A DNA stretch of 13,553 nucleotides from Deltaproteobacteria bacterium (GTDB taxonomy: Bacteria; Desulfobacterota; DSM-4660; Desulfatiglandales; HGW-15): assembly GCA_024641835.1 (NCBI GenBank), contig JAHECH010000040.1, positions 1 to 13,553 on the forward strand, in the 5' to 3' direction. Below, in pieces: positions 7,459 through 13,553 of this stretch. The position numbers and the translations under genes are program-made. Within the stretch, counting starts at the first letter, position 1. Each line of letters begins with the position of its first letter. The notes under the pieces were generated by a model. The model worked only from the letters and a program-made list of their open reading frames with translations, was not told the origin of the DNA and searched no databases.

Positions 7459-8244
7459 ATGTCAGACGCCAGGCAATTTGTTGACTTCCGGATCGATGAT
7501 CGGGTCGCCGTTGTGAAGGTTGACCGGCCCCCGGTCAATGCCTTGAACCGTCAAGTTGAGGATGAAATAGAGGGCGTATTTAAAGAACTCGGCACTCTCA
7601 ACGAGATCGGCGCGGTCATCGTCACCGGTGGTGGGGCCAAAGCTTTTATCGCCGGCGCAGATATTAAAATGATATCTGAAAAAAGTCCAAAAGAGGCTTT
7701 TGAAATGTCGGCCGCCACACAACGGGTACTATCCAAAATTGAGAAATTCGATAGAGTCGTGATTGCCGCCGTTAATGGGTTGGCTCTCGGAGGAGGCTGT
7801 GAAGTTGCTTTGGCCTGCGACATAAGGGTAGCCGATGAATCAGCCATCTTTGGATTTCCGGAGGTCAGTCTAGGACTTTTGCCGGGAGCTGGGGGAACCC
7901 AGCGCTTGGCAAGGCTCGTTGGGATCGGAAAGGCCAAAGAGCTGATTTTGACAGGAGATCCCATCATTGCAGATGAAGCAAAAAGGATTGGGCTCGTAGA
8001 GAGGATAGCACCAAAGGGTGAAGCCGTTGCCGAGGCAACAAGTTTGGCGAAACGCGTATTATTGAGAGGTCCTATAGCTGTAAGCAATGCCAAAAAGGCT
8101 ATCAACGAAGGTACGGACATGACATTCGAAGATGGTCTCAGGAGGGAGACAGAGCTTTTTGCCGCTCTTTTTGAAACTCACGACATGAAAGAGGGTGTGA
8201 GGGCATTCCTTGAAAAAAGAAAACCCGATTTTGTGAGGAGATAA
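7459..8244 (+). CDS. Enoyl-CoA hydratase (crotonase family)
   Basis: This 261-residue crotonase hydrates trans-2-enoyl-CoA to 3-hydroxyacyl-CoA. Both catalytic glutamates of true hydratases are present: Glu115 in LALGGGCEVALACDIR (108-123) and Glu135 in FGFPEVSLGLLPGAGGTQRL (131-150). The oxyanion-hole segment FIAGADIKM lies at 63-71. Length and motifs are standard, so hydratase is preferred over the dehalogenase, isomerase or hydrolase members of the fold, which usually lack one of these acids. A strong AGGGAGGAG (7448-7456) sits just before the ATG, and the 15-base gap from the SDR gene indicates translation from one mRNA. Confidence 0.95.
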   Translation: MSDARQFVDFRIDDRVAVVKVDRPPVNALNRQVEDEIEGVFKELGTLNEIGAVIVTGGGAKAFIAGADIKMISEKSPKEAFEMSAATQRVLSKIEKFDRVVIAAVNGLALGGGCEVALACDIRVADESAIFGFPEVSLGLLPGAGGTQRLARLVGIGKAKELILTGDPIIADEAKRIGLVERIAPKGEAVAEATSLAKRVLLRGPIAVSNAKKAINEGTDMTFEDGLRRETELFAALFETHDMKEGVRAFLEKRKPDFVRR

Positions 8245-8374
8245 AATAGCGTGTCGCAGCACAATGCGCTTTGCAGCCCGTCAGCCTCTTGGGGAGTGCT
8301 CAGCTTTACGATGACATTCGGTTCTTGTTTCTTGGTAGCTAATTAACCGGTATTAGTGAAAGGGGTTGCTGCGA

Positions 8375-9943
8375 GTGACTAGCATTGGGGATATCGTCCG
8401 AATTAATGCTAAGTACTATCCCAATAAGAGAGCTGTAGTAGATTCCCCAAAGGAATTGACTTGGAGAGAGCTGAATGAACGTGCAAATCGCCTGTCTAAC
8501 GCGCTGATCGGCTTAGGGTGCAGAAAAGGAGACCGCGTTGCCATATTGGCATATAACTCATCGGCGTATCTAGAGAGTATTTTTGCCTGTGCAAAAGCAG
8601 GTCTTATTTTTGTACCCCTAAACTTCAGATTATCCCCTCAAGAGATAGCGTACATTCTGAATGATTCAACTCCGATAACTCTCATTTTCGGGAATGACTT
8701 TTCTGATATTGCATCCTGTTTTAGGTCAAAATTCCCTTTGAATTACATTTGCATCGGGGATGATGTCAAGTGGGCTCAGGGATATGAACCTTTGATCGAA
8801 TGCAGTTCGTCTGCGGAGCCGCCCGAGCAGTTGGTTTCGGAAGTTGACCCTGCGGAAATTTTTTACACCAGCGGAACTACGGGATTGGCAAAGGGGGTTG
8901 TACATACTCACCGCGCCCGACTAATGGGTGCCCTTACTTGCGTCATTGACGGGGAACTCAACCATGATGACGTATATCTTCTAAACGTACCAGCTCTTTG
9001 CCACGCTGCGGGATGGGTTTGGGTGCTGGCAAACGCCTACGTTGGCGCTTCGATAGTCATCTCCAAACTACGGGGCTTTGACCCGGAAATTATACTCAAG
9101 ACCATACAGGATTACTCGATTACCAACCTTCAGATGGTTCCAATTACAATTATGGAGCTCATAGAATTTCCGGAGATAAGAAAATACGACCTCTCGTCCT
9201 TGAGGATGATTTTTTATGCAACAGCTCCGATGCCGCCCAATCCCTTAAGAAAGGCGTTGAGCATATTTGGGAACATTTTTATGCAGCCTTACGGGCTTAC
9301 TGAAACAGGGCCTAATGTGACCTGCTTACGCAAAAAACAACATAGTATTAGTGGCCTTTCCGATGAGGAGGCTTCGAAGAGGCTTAAGTCCTGTGGGAGG
9401 CCCTGTTATATGGTATCAGTAAAACTAGTGGATGAAAAAGGACAGGAAGTTCCTCCCCATACGGTTGGGGAAATCATCGTGAAGAGCACTGATATTATGG
9501 AGGGCTATTGGAATAACGAAGAAGAGACGCGAAAGGTGATCAGGGATGGCTGGCTTTACACGGGAGACATGGCCACCTATGATGAAGACTACTATATTTA
9601 TTTGGTGGACCGGAAAAAGGACATGATCATTAGTGGTGGGCTAAATATTTATCCTGCTGAAGTAGAGAGAGTGATTTATGAACACCCTATGGTCTCCCAG
9701 TGCGCCGTGATTGGGGTGCCCGACGATCGATGGGGAGAAGCGGTGAAGGCGTTTGTCGTCCTGCGAACAGGGCAGGAGGCGCCTGAAAAGGAGATCATAG
9801 AGTTTTGCAGGAAGTCCCTTGCAAGTTACAAAAAACCTAAGTCTGTGGAATTCGTAAACGAGTTACCTCGGAATCCCCAAGGCAAAATCTTAAAAAGAGT
9901 TCTTCGTGAGAAATATTGGGCCAACCGAGAGAGAAGGATCTAG
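8375..9943 (+). CDS. AMP-forming acyl-CoA synthetase (fatty-acid-CoA ligase type)
   Basis: This ANL-superfamily enzyme activates a carboxylic acid with ATP and CoA, giving acyl-CoA, AMP and PPi, and feeds the beta-oxidation genes upstream. Motifs in the expected order are the P-loop-like YTSGTTGLAKG (164-174), YGLTETGP (306-313), GWLYTGD (392-398), the hinge DRKKDMIISGG (412-422) and the C-terminal catalytic lysine Lys504 in PQGKILK. I start at GTG 8375, nine bases after AAAGGGG (8359-8365), giving 522 residues. A TTG at 8366 would touch that site directly and is less likely. The sequence resembles medium/long-chain ligases more than acetyl-CoA synthetases, but chain length or aromatic preference cannot be decided. 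A 130-base gap separates it from the hydratase gene. Confidence 0.92.
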   Translation: MTSIGDIVRINAKYYPNKRAVVDSPKELTWRELNERANRLSNALIGLGCRKGDRVAILAYNSSAYLESIFACAKAGLIFVPLNFRLSPQEIAYILNDSTPITLIFGNDFSDIASCFRSKFPLNYICIGDDVKWAQGYEPLIECSSSAEPPEQLVSEVDPAEIFYTSGTTGLAKGVVHTHRARLMGALTCVIDGELNHDDVYLLNVPALCHAAGWVWVLANAYVGASIVISKLRGFDPEIILKTIQDYSITNLQMVPITIMELIEFPEIRKYDLSSLRMIFYATAPMPPNPLRKALSIFGNIFMQPYGLTETGPNVTCLRKKQHSISGLSDEEASKRLKSCGRPCYMVSVKLVDEKGQEVPPHTVGEIIVKSTDIMEGYWNNEEETRKVIRDGWLYTGDMATYDEDYYIYLVDRKKDMIISGGLNIYPAEVERVIYEHPMVSQCAVIGVPDDRWGEAVKAFVVLRTGQEAPEKEIIEFCRKSLASYKKPKSVEFVNELPRNPQGKILKRVLREKYWANRERRI

Positions 9944-10103
9944 CTTTTCTTGGCGTTACCGGGAAAGCTGAATATCAGCGGGCGTCAAAGAGGCTGGTGA
10001 GCCGATGATGCCTTGACGGGTTCCAGGCTCGGGAGAGAAGATTCGAATCTCCTAAGTAAAGAAGCAAAACCCATTTTTTGTGTATTCTTGTGAAGAGGTG
10101 ATC
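9944..10103. other. Intergenic region with a 12-bp palindrome
   Basis: Between the ligase and the cupin genes there is an imperfect hairpin, AGCTTTTC with GGAAAGCT, at about 9942-9969 with no following T-run. GGCT-GGTG-AGCC forms a small hairpin near 9991-10002. AGATTCGAATCT at 10039-10050 is a perfect palindrome. The last could be an operator for the cupin/selenoprotein pair, but there is no independent support. AGAGGTG before ATG 10104 is the ribosome binding site. Confidence 0.3.
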
Positions 10104-10445
10104 ATGATAAAAAATATTAAAACTCAAGAACTTTCCTGGAAGGCCCATCCCATTTTCAAAGATTTACTCATTAAAAAGCTCCTCACGCACGAAATGGATA
10201 ACGTCGATTTGAGCATTGTGATGGTGAGAGTAAAAAAAGGAGCAGAAGTACCGGCTCATGTTCATGAGCAAGATGACATCGTTTACCATTTAGAAGGGAA
10301 GGGGAAAATGTGGGTGGATGGTGAAGGAGATTTGGAGGTGGCAGCAGGAAGCTTTCTTCGGATTCCCGCAGGTGTAAGACACCAACCCCATGATATCGAG
10401 GAAGATATACTGGCCTTTGATATCTATTTGCCTCACCTGTTCTAG
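10104..10445 (+). CDS. Single-domain cupin protein
   Basis: This 113-residue protein is one conserved beta-barrel cupin domain, a fold used by small metalloenzymes, isomerases and ligand-binding proteins. Cupin motif 1 is seen as GAEVPAHVHEQDDIVYHLEG (46-65), with metal ligands His52 and His54. Asp58 stands where the usual Glu is found. Motif 2 is GSFLRIPAGVRH (82-93), with His93 as the last ligand. Three histidines plus an acidic residue should still bind a divalent metal. AGAGGTG lies 4-10 bases before the ATG, and the frame open back to 10080 adds only unconserved residues. It lies 61 bases before the selenoprotein gene in the same direction, so a joint role is possible. The reaction is unknown. 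Confidence 0.85.
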   Translation: MIKNIKTQELSWKAHPIFKDLLIKKLLTHEMDNVDLSIVMVRVKKGAEVPAHVHEQDDIVYHLEGKGKMWVDGEGDLEVAAGSFLRIPAGVRHQPHDIEEDILAFDIYLPHLF

Positions 10446-10506
10446 CATTCATGTGCTGCGAAGAGAGGGAGGAGTTCTTCGACTTCTGTTTAACGAGGTT
10501 ATAGGT

Positions 10507-11391
10507 ATGGTTGCTTCGGACAAGGTTGTTGATGGCTTTCGTTTCGTGCCGCCCTCCCTGAGAGCATGGCTCACTAAAGATATTCCAGAAAAAGCATTCG
10601 GCGGGCACATTCCCTGGACACCGCTTAGAAAACCGGTCACGGAAGCAACCTTTTCGCTTATGACATCCGCAGGAATCAGCATGAAAAGCGATCCTCCTTT
10701 TGATGTCGAACGGGAAAAGCGAGAACCCAAATGGGGAGATCCGACCAGCAGGGACATCCCGAGAAACGCTCTCCAAGAGGATATTCATGTCAATCATCTA
10801 CACATCAACACAGATTACATCAAACAAGACATGAATGTCGTGCTTCCTCTGATGAGGTTCCAGGAGTTTGAGAAAGAAGGTATTATCGGAAGGCTTGCAC
10901 CCACATGCTACTCATTCTACGGTTTCCAGCTAGACCCTAGAGAACTGCTTGAGAAGACCATGCCAAGAGTGGCCTCCCAGATGCAGAGGGAGCAAGTGGA
11001 TGCAGTTCTGCTCACACCTGCCTGACCTCTTTGTTGCCGGTCCGTTGGACTGGTCGCTCGGTTTCTGGAGGAAAACGGCTTCTCGACCCTAGCCCTGACC
11101 ATGACGCCCGAATACAGCCGAGAGATCGGCTTTCCCAGAGTGGCGGCGATAGAATATCCTTATGGCCGACCGGTAGGCCAAGTGGGCGATGTTGAGGGGC
11201 AAAGAAACGTATTACTGGATGCTTTATCTGTATTGGAGAAAGCGCGAGAGCCAGGGCAGGTTTTCCACCTGCCTTTTACTTGGCCTGAGGAACCAAAGAA
11301 TACCAAATGGCATCCGCCGGAGATTTCTCCCATCGTAAAATTGTTCTTGGAAGAGATAAAAAGGGCAGGAGCAGAAGCAAGGCATAAATAG
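10507..11391 (+). CDS. Selenoprotein of the glycine/sarcosine/betaine/D-proline reductase B family (Sec at TGA 11023)
   Basis: Read through the in-frame TGA at 11023-11025, this gene encodes 294 residues with selenocysteine at position 173. Family-like segments before the TGA include FRFVPPSLRAW, HIPWTPLRKP, WGDPTSRDIP, VNHLHINTDYIKQDMNVVLP and GIIGRLAPTCYSFYG. Just before it is VDAVLLTPA and just after it PLCCRSVGLVARFLEENGF, giving a U-P-L-C redox-type motif. The same frame then continues 121 codons to TAG 11389. In GrdB and PrdB the selenocysteine attacks the substrate C-N bond; related stand-alone proteins have Cys or Sec and unknown substrates. No GrdA, GrdC/D, PrdA or Sec machinery (selA-D) is in the window. 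ATG 10507 has GAGG about 8 bases upstream. Gene callers would stop at the TGA and restart at 11101. A nonsense mutation is the alternative, but the motif and hairpin argue against it. Confidence 0.87.
11023..11053 (+). promoter_or_regulatory. Bacterial SECIS-like hairpin following the Sec TGA
   Basis: TGA at 11023-11025 is followed by a stem formed by CCGGTCC (11037-11043) and GGACTGG (11047-11053): seven consecutive pairs, one of them G-U, closing a GTT loop (11044-11046). The loop starts 18 nt after the TGA and has G then U in its first positions. This fits what is known of bacterial SECIS elements, in which SelB reads a G/U-containing apical loop about 16-37 nt past the UGA. The hairpin lies wholly inside the coding sequence, as is usual in bacteria. 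Confidence 0.75.
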
Positions 11392-11429
11392 GATCCTCAT
11401 GTTTCCCCTGTAAGGTTGAAAGGTAGCGT

Positions 11430-11801
11430 ATGGAAACGGTTCGGCGATCTTCTGCGGTTTTGGTTTTTGTTGTGATTACTGGCGCGTTGCCATTTCTGAG
11501 CGGCGCGCCCTTCCGCCTCTTGCTGGCGGAAGGGGCAAGTTTTGCGTTCGCCTTTCTTGTCCCAGCGCTGCTTACGGCGCGGCAAGATTGGAGGGGCGCG
11601 TTTCCTTGGCTTCTCGGTTTTGGGTTGCTTGGGGTGTTGCTCTTGGATGTATGGAGTTCCATAGTCATCGTAAAGCGTGAGTTCCTAATGGGCTGGTATG
11701 TGCTCTATCCCGGAGGTCTACTCGCCTTGCTCATCGCACATGCCTTTTGTCGTGCGGTAGCGGTTGGTTACCAGAGAATGAGAGGTAGATCAGCCTTCTA
11801 A
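11430..11801 (+). CDS. Small integral membrane protein of unknown function
   Basis: This 123-residue protein is not recognised. It has about four hydrophobic segments, near residues 8-24, 29-48, 58-82 and 85-112, separated by short charged stretches (TARQDWRG, KREF) and ending in a basic tail (YQRMRGRSAF). It would sit in the inner membrane with short loops and has no obvious catalytic motif. AAAGGTAG lies upstream of ATG 11430. It starts 38 bases after the selenoprotein stop in the same direction, but its codons look more GC-rich than those of the cluster before it, so co-function is uncertain. A strong hairpin lies inside the gene. Confidence 0.6.
   Translation: METVRRSSAVLVFVVITGALPFLSGAPFRLLLAEGASFAFAFLVPALLTARQDWRGAFPWLLGFGLLGVLLLDVWSSIVIVKREFLMGWYVLYPGGLLALLIAHAFCRAVAVGYQRMRGRSAF
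11508..11534 (+). repeat. 10-bp GC-rich hairpin inside the membrane-protein gene
   Basis: CCCTTCCGCC (11508-11517) and GGCGGAAGGG (11525-11534) form a perfect 10-bp stem with a 7-base loop. It begins 78 bases after the start codon of the small membrane protein. No T-run follows, so it is not a normal intrinsic terminator. It may attenuate translation or be a repeat-derived insertion. Confidence 0.6.
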
Positions 11802-11911
11802 CTCTGCCTTCAGCGAAGCACGGCAAAAAGCTGCGGTGCCCCCGTCAGTCCACGGTTACCTACCAACAGGAAGTTAAAGAAAGATATGGAATATAGAGCA
11901 CGGAAGTATTC

Positions 11912-12463
11912 ATGCGTAACAGAAATTTCGCCATCAGGGCTGCAACACTTGCTGACAGCCAAAGCATAGCTTCACTGCACACGGCTAGCTGGCGCAACAC
12001 CTATCGTGGAATCCTGCCTGATACATATCTAGACGGGCCTATTGCTGAAGAGCGGGCGAACCACTGGCGGGCGCGATTGGCATCTCCCGGTGCTGATCGC
12101 CGTCAGGTGCTTCTCGTCGAGGGTGAGGGGGGACTTGTCGGCTTTGTATGCGTGTTGCTGGACCAAGAATCTCTATGGGGAGCTTGCCTCGATAACCTTC
12201 ATGTCCTTCCCAGACTCAAAGGGCGTGGGCTAGGCAGGCAGCTTTTCAGCAGCGCTGCACAGTGGGTTGTGTCCAAAGAGCCGGGATGGCCGATGCATCT
12301 CTGGGTGTTTGAATCGAACTACGGGGCAAGGGGTTTTTATGAAGCGCTGGGTGGCGAAGTTGTCGAGCGCAGTTTTAAGGAGACACCCGCAGGAACAGAA
12401 ATCGCTTCCCTGCGCTATGTCTGGTATGATCTAATATCTCTTCTCAGAAATTTATCGATTTAG
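11912..12463 (+). CDS. GNAT-family N-acetyltransferase
   Basis: This 183-residue protein has the GCN5-related acetyltransferase fold, which moves an acetyl group from acetyl-CoA to an amine. The N-terminal IRAATLADSQSIASLH (8-23) is typical of the first strand and helix. Motif A is DNLHVLPRLKGRGLGRQLF (94-112), containing the R-x-x-G-x-G pyrophosphate-binding loop. Motif B is NYGARGFYEALGGEVVER (136-153). The SWRNTYRGILP segment (26-36) is common in RimI-like small-molecule or protein acetyltransferases. GGAAG lies about 10 bases before ATG 11912. Neighbours give no hint of the substrate. The 110 bases before it show no clear promoter. Confidence 0.88.
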   Translation: MRNRNFAIRAATLADSQSIASLHTASWRNTYRGILPDTYLDGPIAEERANHWRARLASPGADRRQVLLVEGEGGLVGFVCVLLDQESLWGACLDNLHVLPRLKGRGLGRQLFSSAAQWVVSKEPGWPMHLWVFESNYGARGFYEALGGEVVERSFKETPAGTEIASLRYVWYDLISLLRNLSI

Positions 12464-12757
12464 CTCCCTCTGAGCAGCCTACCCCGGGAGGCGGAACTGC
12501 GACGGAATTCCTAAAGAAACTCTTGAGACGCGACTATGGATGCAGTATTGAAGAACATAATCTCTGACTCCGGCGAAGGCGTGTGAAGATGAGATAAAAA
12601 CCGCGGCTGCTGAGCGTACAGAGGAATATTTTAGTAAGGGGCACACGGCTCCTCAGTTCGGGTGGAGGGGCATATCCGCTGGCAAATCATGCAGGCTGTC
12701 TGATGGTTGGGCCGCCGGGCATCGAGGGACAGAGTGTGGAATTGAGGAGAGGAGAGA
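12464..12757. other. Intergenic region before the MetE/UroD-like gene
   Basis: About 290 bases with no supported gene. A 16-codon frame (12536-12586) and two minus-strand frames overlapping the next gene have no coding support. I see no riboswitch consensus, tRNA or terminator. The end carries a long purine-rich ribosome binding site, GAGGAGAGGAG (12744-12754), for the GTG start at 12758. Confidence 0.4.
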
Positions 12758-13553
12758 GTGGGGAACATAAGAGCAACAAAGCCCCCTTTTGAGCCTTGCT
12801 GTCTGGCGACCACCATCGGGAGCCTTCCCCACACTGATGTAGCGCGCGGTACGGCGCTCATGTTCGAAAACACGCCGGAGATCCCCTCTTGGGTTCAATT
12901 CCCGAAGCGCACCTTGTATGAAAAGATGATGGTGCAATTCACCGAGGGGATGCCTGGTTTGGTTGAAGATGGAGGTCGCTTCTACCTCAACACCGCCGGC
13001 CCTGATTTTGTGGAGCAGTTGACAGACTTCTACGCCCGCTATTTGGCCGTGACTGAGCGTAAAGACCGTGTTGCCCTTGACAGCTTTGGTCTCTCGTCAA
13101 AGTACGCAGCAGGCTTCAGGGAGTTCACTAACCAGTTACCGGCGCACGCAGCATCGCACAGGGTGCTCATGCTCAAGGGGCAGGTGACCGGTCCCTTCAC
13201 GATGGGGGTTAACTTGCTCGATCAGGATCAGCGCTGTTCTTACTATGATGAGCACCTGCGCGATATGATCGTCAAAACAGTGGCTTTGAGGGCCATGTGG
13301 CAGGTGAATCACTTGGGTACATTCTTCTCTCCGGTCATGATCTTTTTTGACGAGCCATCGCTGCTCGGCTTCGGTTCCCAGGCCTTTCTCACGGTGGGCC
13401 GGGAGGATGTGATCAGAGACATAAACGAAGTGGCCGGTGCGGTGCACGGCCTGGGGGGACTGGCAGGGGTGCACTGCGAAGAGAACACCGACTGGTCACT
13501 TCTCATGGAAACGAGCCTGGATATCCTCGATTTTGATGCGTATGATCACATGC
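12758..13553 (+). CDS. MetE/uroporphyrinogen-decarboxylase-like TIM-barrel protein (3' end outside window)
   Basis: The first 265 residues are present and the gene runs off the right edge. It belongs to the UROD/MetE-like superfamily, which covers cobalamin-independent methionine synthase C-terminal domains and anaerobe proteins thought to move methyl groups. Seen are ATTIGSLPHTD near the N-terminus (17-27), EIPSWVQFPKR (41-51), LKGQVTGPFTMG (139-150), FFDEPSLLGFGS (196-207) and GVHCEENTDWSLL (237-249), then DILDFDAYDH. The HC-x-NTDW region corresponds to the His/Cys metal-binding site; here Glu follows HC where I would expect HCCGNTDW, so metal binding may differ. An in-frame TGA at 12743 rules out a longer start, and GAGGAGAGGAG supports GTG 12758. 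The exact reaction is unknown. Confidence 0.8.
   Translation, partial: MGNIRATKPPFEPCCLATTIGSLPHTDVARGTALMFENTPEIPSWVQFPKRTLYEKMMVQFTEGMPGLVEDGGRFYLNTAGPDFVEQLTDFYARYLAVTERKDRVALDSFGLSSKYAAGFREFTNQLPAHAASHRVLMLKGQVTGPFTMGVNLLDQDQRCSYYDEHLRDMIVKTVALRAMWQVNHLGTFFSPVMIFFDEPSLLGFGSQAFLTVGREDVIRDINEVAGAVHGLGGLAGVHCEENTDWSLLMETSLDILDFDAYDHM

Noticed and set aside
7551..8120. 189-codon open frame on the minus strand opposite the enoyl-CoA hydratase
   Set aside because: It is a Ser/Ala/Pro-rich shadow of a well-supported crotonase gene.
10015..10075. tRNA-like T-arm (ATTCGAATC)
   Set aside because: The surrounding bases give no 5-bp T-stem, acceptor stem, anticodon arm or D-arm; it is better described as a simple palindrome.
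10183..10797. 204-codon minus-strand frame across the cupin and selenoprotein genes
   Set aside because: It overlaps two genes with strong motif support and its translation shows no domain-like pattern.
11101..11391. Separate hypothetical protein starting at ATG 11101
   Set aside because: It is in the same frame as the upstream gene, the 25 codons between TGA and this ATG are open and family-like, and it lacks its own ribosome binding site.
12536..12586. 16-codon ORF ending in TGA, considered as a leader peptide or a second Sec site
   Set aside because: No ribosome binding site, no conserved context, and no coding continuation after the TGA (further stops follow at once).
1..13553. CRISPR array, rRNA genes or prophage modules
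   Set aside because: No regularly spaced direct repeats, no rRNA-like sequence and no phage structural or integrase genes were seen.

Overview
The window looks like a chromosomal segment of an anaerobic, selenocysteine-using bacterium. Gene content fits a Desulfobacterota-type fatty- or organic-acid degrader: a clustered beta-oxidation set, a stand-alone PrdB/GrdB-type selenoprotein and a MetE/UroD-like methyltransferase-fold protein. The taxonomic placement is inference from gene content; there is no rRNA or other marker gene here.

Left end (1-653): no confident gene. It holds a large imperfect inverted repeat with nested hairpins (1-93), a doubtful small minus-strand ORF and a 15-bp palindrome. 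Next come a nitroreductase (654-1262, +) and an MFS drug-efflux-type transporter (1276-2661, -), convergent with 13 bases between them. A divergent AT-rich region separates the transporter from a broken VOC/glyoxalase-like gene (2907-3132) and a TetR regulator whose real start is about 3175.

Centre (4017-9943): five genes on the + strand encode what is needed for one turn of beta-oxidation. They are an acyl-CoA dehydrogenase, thiolase, SDR (probable 3-hydroxyacyl-CoA dehydrogenase), enoyl-CoA hydratase and AMP-forming acyl-CoA ligase. The adjacent TetR protein is the natural candidate regulator. The substrate cannot be read from the sequence.

Right part: a single-domain cupin (10104-10445) is followed by the most notable gene, a glycine/sarcosine/betaine/D-proline reductase selenoprotein-B-family protein (10507-11391). 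Its frame is interrupted by one TGA at 11023-11025. The same frame continues with clear family-like sequence, TGA falls at the start of a U-x-x-C motif, and a 7-bp hairpin with a GUU loop lies 18 nt downstream, as expected for a bacterial SECIS. Standard gene calling would split it into two unrelated ORFs. No partner subunits (GrdA, GrdC/D, PrdA) are in the window, so it appears to be a stand-alone selenoprotein of unknown substrate beside a beta-oxidation cluster.

From about 11.4 kb the coding sequence looks more GC-rich and the genes seem unrelated to the cluster: a small membrane protein, a GNAT acetyltransferase, and a MetE/UroD-like protein that starts at a GTG (12758) and runs off the right edge.
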